From Polytrichum commune (lineage: Eukaryota; Streptophyta; Polytrichopsida; Polytrichales; Polytrichaceae), in assembly GCA_950295325.1 (NCBI GenBank), contig OX485803.1, forward strand, positions 21,576,001 to 21,640,000: a stretch of DNA of 64,000 bases. Reading direction: 5' to 3'. Below, piece after piece: positions 10,697-23,747 of the stretch (within the stretch, counting starts at the first letter, position 1; every line of letters starts with the position of its first letter). The position numbers were made by a program, and so were the translations under genes. Under the pieces are notes generated by a model that saw nothing but the letters and a program-made list of their open reading frames with translations, was not told the DNA's origin and did not search any database.

Positions 10697-10889
10697 ACTG
10701 GACCTTCCAGATGATGGTTGGCGGGTCAAATAATTATAAGCAGGTGATTCCTGTTTCCTCTTTCCATTTCTTGGAAATCACTGCTACGAAGCCTGGACAT
10801 GAAGTAAAGAATCGAAGCGCAAGTATCTTCTTGATCTCCTCTTTAGAGATTGACTACAATTCCATCCACACTTTTGCGCGGTGAAATCA

Positions 10890-10950
10890 TGACCTGTCAC
10901 ACAACGCAGCACCTAGAGCATGGCTACCTGCTGTCCATCATTCAACATCA
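10890..10950 (-). promoter_or_regulatory. Conserved upstream block, copy 4
   Basis: The plus strand reads ACGCAGCACCTAGAGCATGG, matching ACGCAGCACCAAGAGCGTG upstream of copy 1 at a similar distance (about 410 versus 460 bp from the ATG). Confidence 0.4.
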
Positions 10951-12769
10951 GAAGATAGAACCAACATCATTCAACTTCATAATGTTTTCTACGGTCACCC
11001 CTTGGACGCTCAACAATTGGTGCAACCGACAGCCAGAAAGAACGCAAACACGCACAAATGTTGTCGTTGTGCTAGACCTGCTGTGTCAGGTCTTTCCTAG
11101 GGCAGGTTGAACTGGAGGGACAAATTTCTGTTGTGCTTGAGCATTGACTACCTAACAGGACGAACAACTGTATCAAGCTAATTGTGTGACGGACCATGAC
11201 GACCACGCTCTCCTTCGGTATGTCGGTTGTGCGTTCTTGAAAGGGATAGTCTGAAAACCTTGCACTCGTTATTTCAAGCCATATCTTATATAGTGGCTCT
11301 ATAGTTCCCTGCACTTTAGGAACTTGAACATCCTTGACGGCCAGGAGTGAATCGGCTTGAGTTCTTTAAGTTATTTTCTTTAAACCTAGTCTCTACAGAC
11401 AGATCCATGTACATTCAGATCCATTTGCTGATAAGATCATAGACCTATGAATTGCTAGTAGCGTCATTAGATGCGGTGGTGGTGAAATTCAATTGTAGTA
11501 TGCAATTAAAGCACCTCAATTAGGAGTCAAAGGATCCAGGATGAGCCTTATACCGCTGCCAATATTCTTGACTCCCAGATTCAGAGGAAATACACTCAAC
11601 AAGAACTCATAAAAATTTATTGGTCACGATAGTACAGTACTCTGCATTCTTGTTGACGTAATTCCTCTTCATCAACAGAGTCAGAATTGCAATTTTCTCT
11701 CGTTTTCAGCCACTCACGTTAATGAGTTGTCCACAGCTTTAACATGACCAAACATGTATTTTTCCAGCATTCCATTACCATAAATCAGGACCCCAGCTTC
11801 CTTTCCATACTAAGAAGTTAGAACCACTTATCCTAAATTAGTCTGCACATGACGAGGTCCACTCCTGTCGACTATAAGTATAGATCTTGGATCTCTCTGA
11901 TATTTCTCCTTGCGTAGGAGCAACTTGGACCTCTGATGTTGCAATGACAGTGTACTTTATTTCGGTAAGTTGCAAGGAATGCAGGGTTGAACTGTAAGTC
12001 ATCTCCACAGCACAATTCTTTGGCTATGGAGTGGGAGTAGGATTACAAGATCATTAAAAAAAAATCCTTGTCCCAGCAAGATAGAGAGAAACAAGTTCTA
12101 TAAACAGTGCAGTCATTCATGGATACATTAGTAGAAACCATTAAAAGTAGTGTGATCTCTCTTCACATTATTGTTTGGACTGCACTAGAATTCAAGCCAC
12201 TATGAAACCTTCAAAGGATTCAGAGTAGTGAGAGTTCTGTGGATCGTGTGACTTACTAAATATTCTGCAGATTATAAGTAGTTTCTAATCTGCTCAAAAA
12301 GAACTGGAAATGCATAGGTTTTTCTGCTATACATGATACAAGCTGCTCCATCACACCTTTCAAAAATCAATAGACAGACACAGCTTTCAAGTACCTATAC
12401 GGACTCCACTTGTGACAGTATTCAATGTACCTCAATTACTTGTGGCCATTGGCGACATGACAGAGTGGTCTATAAAGAATTCAAACCCCAGGGATTGACT
12501 TGAACTTGTTGAAACAAATCAAAAGAGCTAACTGCCAAACATAGATAAAATTGATTAATCTTTATATCCATGAGACAAACTACTCATGGTATTTTCAATG
12601 GTCTCAATGAATTCCTAAAGGAATCTTCTGACCATCCACACCAGCCCGTGTCCACTCTTCAAAAAATCGATGAACTGGGAGGGAAATTTGCAAGATTAGA
12701 GTCCAAGCTATGCTCCAGATGAGGCACAAAATACACCTGTCAGGGTAAAGTACAGAGGGTAAGTACAAG
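10951..12769. other. Spacer between the secreted family and CysRS
   Basis: It includes the 3' flank of the CysRS gene at its right end. I see no conserved coding sequence, RNA gene or repeat. Confidence 0.45.
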
Positions 12770-15700
12770 TCAAGCAGGGGTAGCATCTTCAACATAAGAG
12801 GCCGGTCGCCACTGTGTGCCATCACCCCCATCCATAAGAGCTATACCGTGCGCTGCCAAATCAGCTCTGATTTGATCAGAGCGTGCATAGTCCTTAGCAT
12901 CCCTGGCAGCAGCTCTTTGTTGCAATTGAGCTGCCAAGTCTTGTGCACTCATGCCTGCTCTCTTCAATGCCTTGACCTTAAGCTCATCCAGCACCTGCCA
13001 AGCCCAATCTCTTTGTTTACTGATTCGCTATGGATAAACTGAAGGTCTGAATGGAGTCCTATTTAATATCCACTGACATTCTTGCAGCTTTAACCAGCCG
13101 ATAAGTGGCAATCTAGTTATTTTGAAGAAAAAGCATGAAAGTCAAAAAATCAACTGACGTATGAAGATCCACCTGACAGCATTATGGATCCTTATCTTAC
13201 ACCACAATAACAACACTCACATCCATTTAGAATTTCAAAGAAATTTTAAGACTTCTACTTGGCCAGTTTAATGGAGTAGAAAGGGTCATTGAAATACCAT
13301 CAGGTAGCTCGGCACATGTAACCCCAGAACATGCAAAACTTCTTCTACTTCGGTTTTGAGACATAGCAATGATGCCAGACGAGTTTTATCCTTGCGGCCC
13401 TGGTAAGAGAACTCTCAGATTACATTGAGGCTGAAATGCAAAAATCTGAACCCAAATTCAGACATGTGATTCTTTAGTAGCCAACACTTGAATTTATACA
13501 CACAATCCTGCAGAAATGAAAAATCTTTGAAAAGTGAGGCAAGGCCTGGGATACCTTGCGAGTGTGCATAAGATCATTCATGTACTTCAGGGGCTCCGAA
13601 AGTGCCGCCACTGCAACAGGAGTGAGCAAATCATCAGCCATAGATGACTTGAAGGCAGCTTTTAAGCTATTGCCAATCTCTGAAGCCTCCTTTGAGGCCC
13701 AACCGGTGTGTTCATTTTGTTCTTCACCCAGTATCTGTTCACAATCTGCTAGTGCCTGTACAGATTGAAACCAGAACACAAATGTGTAAGCTTATCTTGC
13801 CTACATTTGTAGATCTAGGATGCTCAGTATGAACTGACTCCCCAAGAGACATCTTGATGACTAGAAACTTAGCTAGTACATAACAACACAAAAAATGAGA
13901 GTGCCACATTGGCACCTTCATTGACATGATTAAATTTGTGCAATGAAGGCCCAAAACAATCAATGGAATCTACACTCACCAGAGTGCATTCAACATTTTG
14001 ACACTATCTGAAAACAGGAAACATTCATTTTCCAGCAGACATACAACTATTTCACAGAGTACAGGCACCTGGTACCAGGAGATTCTTCTTAAGAGCCCTT
14101 CTTTCAACCATATGGGCAAAAAAATCATAGAAGGCCCCCTAACTCTAGAGGTATGATAATGAGATGCTCTGAAGAGTGTGAGAATTGGAGACATTATCTT
14201 TCAACTGTGGCAGACGCAACATACATGAACAAATTGAGAGAACTTACTTGCAAGAAGTAGAACAAGCGATCAGATGAAAGCTCCAGCTGACGCTTGGAAT
14301 AATTTACAGGTGATCGATAGTGAGTACTCAGCAGAAATAATCGAAGTGCCAGAGGGTGGTACATTTCCATCACCTTCAATCAGCCAATCCACTCCCAAAA
14401 TTAACTCATCATCACTTGAGTCTTATAGGCATGCAATGACTCACTATTTTGAGATGTCAACAACACACTTCACTGTGAACCTCTTTGAATTTTAATAATA
14501 TAACATCATACAGATGCACATCTATAACATCCATTGCCTGTTAATCCAAGTTCGCTCTTGCATTCAAGGGCATGACACATTTCTCTAGTATCAATGCTAT
14601 GACATCATTCACTACTGGATATCAGCAAGGCAGATGTAGAGTTGAGAGAAGTAAATATACCTCCCGGATGGTGAAAAAGTTGCCTAAAGACTTGGACATC
14701 TTCTCTGTGTCAACAGTAACAAAGCCATTATGCAGCCAATATCTCACTTGACTATCTGCACAAGCAGCACAGCTCTGAGCTATCTCATTTTCGTGGTGAG
14801 GGAAAATGAGATCCATACCACCCCCATGAATGTCAAACTTATGCCCCAAGTGTTCTGCACTCATTGCACTGCATTCAATGTGCCAGCCTGGGCGTCCAGG
14901 CCCCCAAGGACTTTCCCAAGCAGGCTCTCCTGGTTTTGTACTCTGCATAGCCACCATATACATGTCTAATCAGCCCCAGATTTACTAAAATAAAATAAAA
15001 TAAAATAAAATAAAATTGCTGCATGATAGAAGACCCTACATGTGGAAACATGACTATCTAAACAACATCAGAAACAAACAAAGATTTGACAGTAGTGAAG
15101 TCCAGACAAAGGTACATAGGGTGTCAATTGACTTTGGACAACCACACAATTCTTTGAATAGTTGCAACTCAAGGTTGCAGTGAAGAATGGGCAAAATCAA
15201 ACACTCTACACATGATTTGCATGGTTTTATAATTTGCATCAAGAAGTTGTGCATAAATTAATATTTTACAGCTGAAAGAATCTAGATCTGGAATTCTTCC
15301 TCACCAGCTGTGAGGGCCCTGACCTTCCAAAGAGCAAAGTCTGCAGGGTTCCTCTTGCGACTGTCAACAGTAACTCGCTCTCCTGCTCGATTTTCATCTT
15401 GTTTCCGTCCAGACAATCGTCCATACATAGGGAAGCTGTCCACTGAAAAGTAGACATCCCCTCCCTCCATGACATAGGCATGCTCATTTTCTACAATCTG
15501 CAATAGAGTCCAGATATAACCTCAAGTGAGAGCAAGCACTTGTGATTTCCACACAACAATCAAATGAGACCGATACTAGACTTGACATAACGTTTTTAGG
15601 GTGGGGTGTGTGAAAGCAAGTTCTAAGACTTGTCCTAAACCCTAATTCAAGGAACTCGCATATGCGACCATGCAAGACTCACCTGCTCAATCATTTTAAT

Positions 15701-17075
15701 TATCTGCGGAATATGCTCTGTAACACGAGGCTCCACAGAAGGTGGCAGGCACCTAAGGAGGGCCATGTCCACCCGAAACTCCTCACAAAATCGTCTGCTC
15801 AACTCTACAGGATCTTCTCCAACTTCATTAGCTCTATTGATGATCTGCATGAACATCATCCATGGTCAATACCCAAATGAAAACTCACATTATGTGGATA
15901 AGATAGCTCAGCTGATGCGCTCATGGAGAGAAAAAAAATGAAAAATTGCATCCCTACGATACCATGATACCCTGATGCCATGATGAAATTCTTCATGGAT
16001 GATTCACCTAAATTCTTGCAATTGCAATAGACCTCTCACATTTTCGGGACACATGAAGTAACATCTGTCTTCCTTAGCAAACTGAACTCTGTCATGAAGC
16101 AAGTTGTCATAGAGCACCCGCCTTAGCTCGTATGTGATCATAATCACGATAGCAAACAAGTCTCTATACATCAGAAAGATATCATAGGCGGACGAAGCCA
16201 CTCATGTACGTTACCTTATCATCGATATCAGTAAAATTGCGAACATATGTGACATCGTAGCCAACGTTCTTCAAGTACCTGGTTGACAAATGCCACGCGT
16301 AACGAGTGAGCGCTTGGATGCGTATATGCAGAGCAGATACGCATCCTCACAAGGTGGATTTCAATTCACTCAAATCATACTATGTTCCTTATCCATCAAC
16401 AATTCAAATTTGAATTTCTCTCTCTGTCTGTGTTTATTACAGTGGGAGTGAGGGGGAAAAAATTCGTGCAACTGACCGGAAGAGAACATCGAAGGCCACG
16501 TAAACACGGGCATGGCCAATATGGCTATAGTCGTAGGATGTCACACCGCAAACATACATACTCACTTTACCAGCCAATTGCGGTTGAAACACTTCTTTCT
16601 GTTTGCTCAAAGTATTGTACAATTGCAATTCGGGCCACTGATGCCTATCGACATCCTCTTTCTCCTTCTCACACTCGGCTCCTACAGCCACGTCACCACT
16701 AACTCCACGCTCACTGCTCTGCAAAGTCGTGCTAGGGTACGACGAGATCCTCCGCCCTCCGTTAGCTGTTCCGAAGCCGACATTGCCCCGAGAAACGGCA
16801 AATGCGGGAAAATTCAATGGAGGACGTGAAATGGGACGGAAATGGGATGCGAAACGCGGGAGAGCCAAGGGGGCGCGACAAGAAGAAGAAAGTGAAGAAG
16901 AGGAGGAAAAAAATCTGGACCGATGCAGTGTGCTTTTTGAGGTAGGAATGCGGGGAACAAGCGAAGCGCCTGTGGTGAGAGTGCAGCAACAGCGGCTTCT
17001 GACTCGCCAGGTGGTGGCCATCGCCGTGGCCATGCTTGTTCTTGTGACTGTAATTGTGAAAGCGACTGCGCTCAC
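12770..17075 (-). CDS. SYCO: Cysteinyl-tRNA synthetase, organellar
   Basis: Class I synthetase that charges tRNA-Cys, here with an N-terminal extension of about 150 residues for plastid and/or mitochondrial import. Nine exons, all phase-consistent: 16477-17075, 16215-16278, 15683-15844, 15324-15497, 14661-14942, 14248-14373, 13555-13755, 13298-13399 and 12770-12994, giving 644 residues. The HIGH motif is at 185-188 and KMSKS at 414-418. Zinc ligands expected from the bacterial enzyme are all present (Cys176 in YVCGVT, Cys357 in GWHIECSAM, His382 and Glu386 in [10 protein letters not shown]). The DALR-type helical C-terminus is covered by the last four exons. The extension is rich in Ser, Arg and Ala, with further Mets at 15 and 19 that could serve as alternative starts. 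The short terminal exons were placed by phase and homology. A MITE-like element begins about 285 bp upstream of the start. Confidence 0.95.
14986..15016. repeat. AAAAT pentanucleotide microsatellite
   Basis: About six TAAAA units inside an intron of the CysRS gene, just upstream of the exon at 14661-14942. Confidence 0.9.
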
Positions 17076-17358
17076 ACTGCTGCGTGGTGCGCCATTGAGT
17101 CTTTGATTCAGTTTTCTTCCTCCCTCAGGCTCTCTATTCTCTATTCTCTTTTTCTCTCAGTTTCCCCTCCGCTCCAAGACTCCAATCCTCCAAGACTCCA
17201 ATCCTCCAAGACTCCAATCCTCCAAGACCTCACGCTCAAGGCTTCTTCAAGGGAGCTCCTTCATCTTCATCATCCGCATGCATTCGTTCCACACTTCCGA
17301 TGCGTGACTTCGATGAAATCTGTGATTCTGCCTTTCTCCCCCAGCTTTCCTTATGGCA

Positions 17359-17705
17359 TGTGGGTGTTATTCGGTTACTTTTTTTTCTTAATCGGACACC
17401 TATATGTGATTGGTGTGTGGTTAGGTGAGGATCAAAGAACCAACACATAAAATCAGAATTGTGTTTAAAAGAGATTGGACTACCTCTTCATGTTTTATTA
17501 AGTACTCCACACTCAATAATGAACACAATTGGAAGGACATATATGTTTAGTTTAAGAATCAACAACCATGCACTTCTGATAACCATAACTAAAGATCCTT
17601 TTGTTGATGCTTCATTGTAGATTTAATAACATAACACAAGTTTCGTTATTTAAACCTAAGTAGTAAAAGTTGGAGAACATGAAAAACAAACCAAATAACA
17701 CTCAT
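17359..17705 (+). mobile_element. MITE-like element, copy A
   Basis: About 345 bp with imperfect inverted ends: the left end reads TGGGTGTTATTCGGTTACTT and the right end is its near complement (AACAAACCAAATAACACTCA). The inside shares long blocks with copies at 22,727 and 62,936 (for example GTGTGTGGTTAGGTGAGGAT followed by CAAAGAAC). No coding capacity. The GGGTGTT-type ends resemble PIF/Harbinger-like MITEs, but I find no clear target duplication. It lies immediately upstream of the CysRS promoter region. Confidence 0.7.
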
Positions 17706-18981
17706 GCACCTTACATTAAACATCTTATTTAGTGTGGCTCGCACTAGGTTTTCATCGTTGATCCACGCTCAGGTAGACAACCTTATTTGGTTACTTTTGT
17801 TGCTTATTATTTTATATTGTTTGGATCAAAGTCCAAATAGATAGATAGAAACTCCGGTCCCTTTTTAGCGTGAATAAAGTGTCCGTTCGTAATGTCAATG
17901 ACCCGATGCCCACCGGACAAGGGGACATTGGGGCAATACTATTCTCCCCTTTCGAGGATGGGCACTATATAATGGTTAACAAAACTTTGAGCACATGGTC
18001 TAATCACTTTTAAACATGTGTTTGTTTTGTCTCACCTAATCACACACCACTCAAATATAGGTGTGCATTTAAGGGGAGTAACTTGCTTAGGGGTTCCCAA
18101 TGTGAGATATTGAATCAAATAGTTCATTATGTATATTTGTGAGATGGGAGCAATAGAAATATGATTTGTTTTTCAAAAACAATCTCATGTTGGTCTATCA
18201 GCTTATTTAACCATGTGAACCATGGGAGGAAGCGCTACTTACGGGTGAACTTGAACCAACATGTGGTAGCTGCATGTGGCGAGTAGGGAATGTGACTCAA
18301 AAAACTTAGGTTAGTAACTGCAACACTTAGATGCTTGAGAATGGTGCGCATCCGTCAAGTAGGTTAGTCACTACAACCCATAAATGCTTTAGAATTAAAC
18401 GACAGTTGCATGCACACATATTAAGAGAGCAACTTTGCCACAAAAGGAGCAAGTTAACATAATATCATCTTGAAGTATCAAAATGTCAAAAACGTCCCTT
18501 GAGATGTGAACACTTCATGAGGTAGGTGTAGAGGAACACAATTCATGAAATTCTATGTGGTTGTGCCTCACATTCAAGCAACAAGGTTTACAAAATGTGC
18601 GACTGAATTTGGTTGTGCCTCAAATTCCTTCCTCAATGGAAAAATAAGGTCGTATGAAGTACAACAGATGTCAGTAGCTAAAACACCTAATGGCAGAGAA
18701 TGATGACAAACCAACACATGCTTCGCAACTCACTCAATCTTTACTCTGACTAAGAAAATGTACAGGGATCTTTCATGATGTCGTGAAAGACTAAAGGGCT
18801 CATCTGTGGTTTCACCACAAGTAGAGTTCAGAGAAAGGAAAATCGATTCATTTGGCCATGGATATCTTCCAAGAATGCACTCTGCATGAGTATTGAGATC
18901 CTGGTAAGATCAAGATAAACCTTGTGTATATCCAACTAATCAAAAATATAATGCCAACAAACTCAGCACAGGGACTCTGTT
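17706..18981. other. Spacer with an inverted MITE fragment
   Basis: At about 17,997-18,090 the sequence is the reverse complement of the internal part of the copy A element (ACCTAATCACACACCACTCA and neighbours). The remainder is AT-rich with no recognisable gene. The right end is the 3' flank of the DAC-like gene. Confidence 0.5.
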
Positions 18982-21900
18982 CTATTTGTACTTCTCCATA
19001 ATGCGGCGAGCCTCCTCTAGTGAGTCATCTGTATTGCGTGGCTTTCCACCAGAGCCACCTCCACCACTACCAGAGTCAGAGTCTTTGCTGATGTATAGGT
19101 AGGCCAAGTAACTCAAACCTCCAATGGCCTATTTCAGAGCACTTCATTAGTGACAATCATGCTTAGCAGCAAATTTCGCAAATTGACACATCAAACAGGC
19201 TGTGTTGTAGGGAGCACACACTTGAAAAGCGATTAAAACTTTCTTTTCATATCTGTACTGCAGCAAATTCATGGCATACAGAACTCTTTGGAAGTCATTA
19301 TGACCAAGGATTCTGAGATTAGAACAAAAAATCATAGAGGTTCCCTTCTCCATCCAAATAACACAATGATACAAATAACACAGTTGATCTGACACATGAA
19401 ACAGTTACGGAGTAAATCTCAGTCAAAGCACAGCCATGAAGAGATTTTTGTGCTCACCAGAATGAAGAGGGCAGTAGAGAAGAGGGACCGCAAAAGATAA
19501 GATACTACTATAGCACCCACAACTCCAACTCCTATGCGAGCAATGCCCCTGGGTACAGTTTCCTGCAAGGCCCCAAGAAGTTGTAGTCACTTCACTCACC
19601 CAGAACTTGGAACAAAACAGTGGAGCAATACAATCCATGCCCTATGGGATAGTCTTTTATAAAATCCTTGACAGCTCTTGACAACATGTATTTGACATGA
19701 ACTATGGAATAATAATCGTGATAGTCTCCTATGATCCAACCCAACAAGCATTACATCACATTTCCTTACAAGGATTGCTCTATCTGCTTGGTTCTAGTTT
19801 CATCTCAAAGGCAACAAATACTTATTATATCCTGATCTTTGCACATAGTAAGCCAGCACCTGAGACTCTCAATTATACAAAATCATTGATTGTGAAAGTT
19901 GACTATGAGCTTGGAAGACAGGTGTCACGTAAATAAGTTTACATACAGGAACGAGATTGGTGCCAGCATCAAGCCCGTCCTTCCCGACTTTCACAAGGAA
20001 TCCCACAGCTGCATTTGATCAATTCAAATAACTGTGTCAATCTTCTTGCTTTTGCAAAAAAACAAGATGTAGGAAAGTGGCATAAGGCATCCTTGCCTGA
20101 TACACGTAGCACTACAGTAGAATTATAACATATGAGTCGTAGGTTGCTCTATAATATGGACATGCCTTGTATATAAACACCAGTTCACGTCTCTGTGACT
20201 ACTGATGATCTTTTGATTCATACAAATGCATTTTGGGGAAGTGCTTTCCTGATGCAGCTTCCAGAGAGCAAAAGAGCAAGCCATGAATGTCATAAAGCAT
20301 ACACCTCAGAGTCTAGATTAAAACCACTGATAATAAGAAGCATCTGGATAACGAAGTATTCTAATATTGTCTAGCACCGTCATGTTCTTTAAGAAGGCAT
20401 GCACTGAAATTTAAAGTGAAATCTTCACCATTCTTGTGTGAGATGATGCTACAAAAATTCTACTGTACAGAGTAAAAACATGAAACGTATCTGATGCCAC
20501 TAGCAGATCTGGATGACACAGAAGGTTTGAGTATTTAAATTCGTCATAAAGGCATTAAGAAAATGATATTGTAAGCATGGAATCAACAAAGGTTGCCAGA
20601 AAGAATTTAACTGTAGACCCTCAAGAGACTCAAAGGACATGATCTCTCAACATTTGCCACCATGGCTTGAGATGCATCGTTTAGACAAACTGCAACAAAT
20701 AGTCCTGCACTCTGGATCTGGTCGTGACTCTAGGACATCAAGAGGTATGAGCCAGAATTTGAGCAACACTGCAAGGTCCGAACCTCTGTCCACAAATATA
20801 CTCTTAACATTCTCAAAAAAGACACGGAAAAATCTCCAACACAAAACCCTAAAATTTGATGTACCTTATGTTCGTTTATTAAACTCTGTATACGAATGGA
20901 AGTTTGAAGTGATTTTGATCTTACTATTCTCTGGTAGGTGGTTGGGTTAGGTAGTGTCTCTTTGGTAGGTGATTGAGTTGATTTAAACTGTGCCTCAAAT
21001 TAACTCGTTGCCTTGTTCAGTTCTTATCTACATTTGAATTTGCTTCTCCAGCAGAATCCGAGTAAAATGAAAAAGTTGGACAACGCCTGCGGAAACCGCT
21101 TACACATGAGAATTGTTTCTATGTACTAGAGAGGGACTGCTGAGTTGCACAACGTGGTTCAGATCAATGTTGGACTGGTATATAGGTGAATGCATGGCAT
21201 CAATATACAATATCAATAATGGGATAAAGAACCTACCCGACCAGTATCAAAATTGTGATACCGCTCAGATATTGATACTTGGTGATATCACAAGATGAGA
21301 GAATCTATGTATACGTGAGTCATCCTAAATCATACTGATACTAGGGAAATTTTACCTAGGTATCAAGGCCCTTGCAAGGTATATAGGTAGACCCGAACGG
21401 TATCAAAAACAGAAACATCCTCAAATACTCGACCCTACCGGTAAAATCCCACTATATATAAACTCTATATACCCGAGTTGTATCATAAAAAAATGATACA
21501 AGTCCAACACCGGTTCAGCCCTGGAATGATGCAGTATACCTAGTTCTCACCGTGCACTTTAGTTGCCATTAACCAAAAAGCATTGCCAATTGTCCCCGAC
21601 TCTTCTGGTCTCAGAAGAATATCACAGGCCTTTAAATTCCTCCCCTGCTTTATTCCCATTAACTACAAAGCTGTACATCAAGCGATTTTTTTAAAAACGC
21701 ACAAGCTCGCAATGAGAAAGTAGGTACTCTTTCTTAACTGTGTCTACTACTCTACGACTATGACCATATCACAGTCAAAATCATGAGCTCCACAATATCA
21801 CAACGTTTTCAAGAGGTCTTCTGACTCATTTGAAATTCTAGAATAGATTTGTAGACAGAAGTTCGGACCTTGTTAAATTCTTCCCGTCAACCTTTGTTAG

Positions 21901-22365
21901 AAGGCATTGAATGGTCGGTTCAATGCTGGCAAAAAAGTTCATTCTCGTAATGCCCTTTATAACGAATTTAAATACTCACATCTTCCCACACAAAATCGAC
22001 ACTTCACTTCTCACTAGGTCTTTTTGCACTCAACTGTCACCATGTCATCAAGAAGGAACTGGAATTCGAAATTTACCTCTGAACACGTCAGGTTTATCCT
22101 CCGCAACAATCCTCAACTGCCGGCGTGGCGCCACTCTAGGCAGCGGAGACACACTTCTTGTGACCACATTCGTGCCCGCCAAGCTACTGAATTGTCCAAA
22201 ACAAGCGTACTTGGCTCCCCTAATACAACTACCAGCTTCCACCTTCTTCGAATGCGCAACAGACAGCCGTGAATTGGAAGCTGCAATAGCATGTTTCGAA
22301 GACTCTGATGCGGAGCAGAGCCCCAGGGGAAGAGATTGCACGCACTTAGCTGCACAAGAGGCCAT
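18982..22365 (-). CDS. Chloroplast thylakoid-type membrane protein, DAC-like
   Basis: Four exons (22077-22365, 19947-20008, 19458-19562, 18982-19128) join in phase to 200 residues. Residues 1 to about 95 are Ser/Ala/Arg-rich with cysteines and read as a transit peptide. Then come GFLVKVGKDGLDAGTNLVP, a hydrophobic segment (IGVGVVGAIVVSYLLRSLFS then TALFIL), a second one (IGGLSYLAYLYI), a Gly/Ser linker and the C-terminus SLEEARRIMEKYK. Two membrane spans, the EEARRIM(E/D)KYK ending and the size fit the plant/cyanobacterial protein DAC (DEFECTIVE ACCUMULATION OF CYTOCHROME b6/f), which assists cytochrome b6f assembly. That identity rests on recalled resemblance and is less certain than the gene model. 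Its start codon sits at the edge of a repeat array. Confidence 0.75.
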
Positions 22366-23747
22366 GGCGGTAGAAATCGAACTTGCGGGCCTGAATTGCT
22401 ACATGCCAAGTAGAAAAATTGGTGCGGAGGTGAGATGCGAATGAAAGGCTGGGGTAACGCAAGCAAGCAGGCAAGGGAATAGAGAGGGCCTATGGCGGTC
22501 CGCCCCTATCGGAAGATGATTCATTAGGAAGCACTAGTGGTAGGTCTTAATTGGACACCTATGTTTGAGTGGTTTTTGGCAAGGCTTGTATATGAGAACG
22601 GATGTCAAAGTGACATGTGTTGCAATGAGATTGGACTATGTGTTCAAAATGTAAAGAATCATTCTAGGTTCAACAGTTTCATAAGGCTAGGGAAGAGAGA
22701 GATTGCATACACCTAAGGTGGATGGATGGGTCTTAATTAAGTGGCTCATATTCTTAATCGGACCCTTTGATTTGATTGGTAGATGTGGTTCAGTGAGGAT
22801 CAAAGAGCAAACATCGTAAAGACATGTGTTTAGAAGAGATTGGACTACGTCTTCAAATATTAATAATTGCTCTACACTCAAATAGTGAACACAGTTGGGA
22901 GGACCTATGTATATGGTTAAGAAATCAACAAACATGCACTTCCGATAACCATAACTAAATCAGAGAAGGTCTAATTCTCGATTTGGTTTTTGCAAAAGTT
23001 TTCATTGTAGATTTGCAACACGAGTTTTGTTATGTAAATCTAATCGGTAGAAGTTGGAGAACATGAAAACGAACCAAATAACACCCACATACCCTTAGTA
23101 GTAACACCCGAAGCCATGGATGTAGGAAGCGGAGCATAGGCCAGCTATTGCTACATGCCAAATAGAAAATCGGTGTGGAGGTGAGATGCGAATGAAAGCC
23201 CATGGTAACGCAAGCAAGCAAGGGAATAGAGAGGACCTATGGTGGTATGCCCCATATCCGAAGTTGATTCACTAGGTAGCACTAGTGGTAGGTCTATATT
23301 GGACACCTATGTTTGAATGGTTTATGGCAAGGCTTGTGTTGAGAATGGATGTCAAAGTGACATTTGTTATGATAAGATAGGACTATGTGTTCAGCATGTA
23401 AAGAATCATTATAGGTTCAACAACTTCATAAGGGAAGAGAAATTGCAAACACCTATTAGTAACACGCAGAGCCATGGTTGTAGAAAGCGGAGCATGGACC
23501 ATTGATTGCTACATACCATATAGAAATTGGTGGGGAGGTGAGATGCAAATGAAAGGATGGGGTAGTGCAGGGAAGGGAATAAAGAGGGCCTATGGCGGTC
23601 TACCCCTATTGGAAGTTGATTCACTATGTAGCACAAGTGGTTGGTCTTAATTGGATACCTATGTTTGAGTGCTTTGTGGCAGGGCTTGTAGTTGAGAACA
23701 AATGCCAAAAGTGACATGTGGTTGGGGTTGGACTATGTGTTCAAAAT
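22363..23747. repeat. Repeat array of the DAC-like gene 5' flank, units 1-3
   Basis: The unit starts at CCATGG (the DAC-like start codon region in unit 1, 22,362) and runs upstream of the gene for about 350 bp. It contains GGTGCGGAGGTGAGATGCGA, GGGCCTATGGCGGT, GTAGCACTAGTGGTAGGTCT and GGACACCTATGTTTGAGTGG. Unit 2 begins at 23,097 and unit 3 at 23,456, both with the same block order. A MITE copy separates units 1 and 2. Identity between units looks roughly 80-90% by eye. Confidence 0.75.
22727..23090 (+). mobile_element. MITE-like element, copy C
   Basis: It matches copy A across its length (GGTCTTAATTAAGTGG at a degraded left end, GTTCAGTGAGGATCAAAGAG, and a right end GAACCAAATAACACCCACAT). 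Its position between array units 1 and 2 indicates insertion before or during array growth. Confidence 0.65.

Noticed and set aside
16729-17106. 125-codon plus-strand frame opposite CysRS exon 1
   Set aside because: Antisense of the Ser/Arg-rich CysRS extension, with low-complexity Glu runs caused by the opposite strand.
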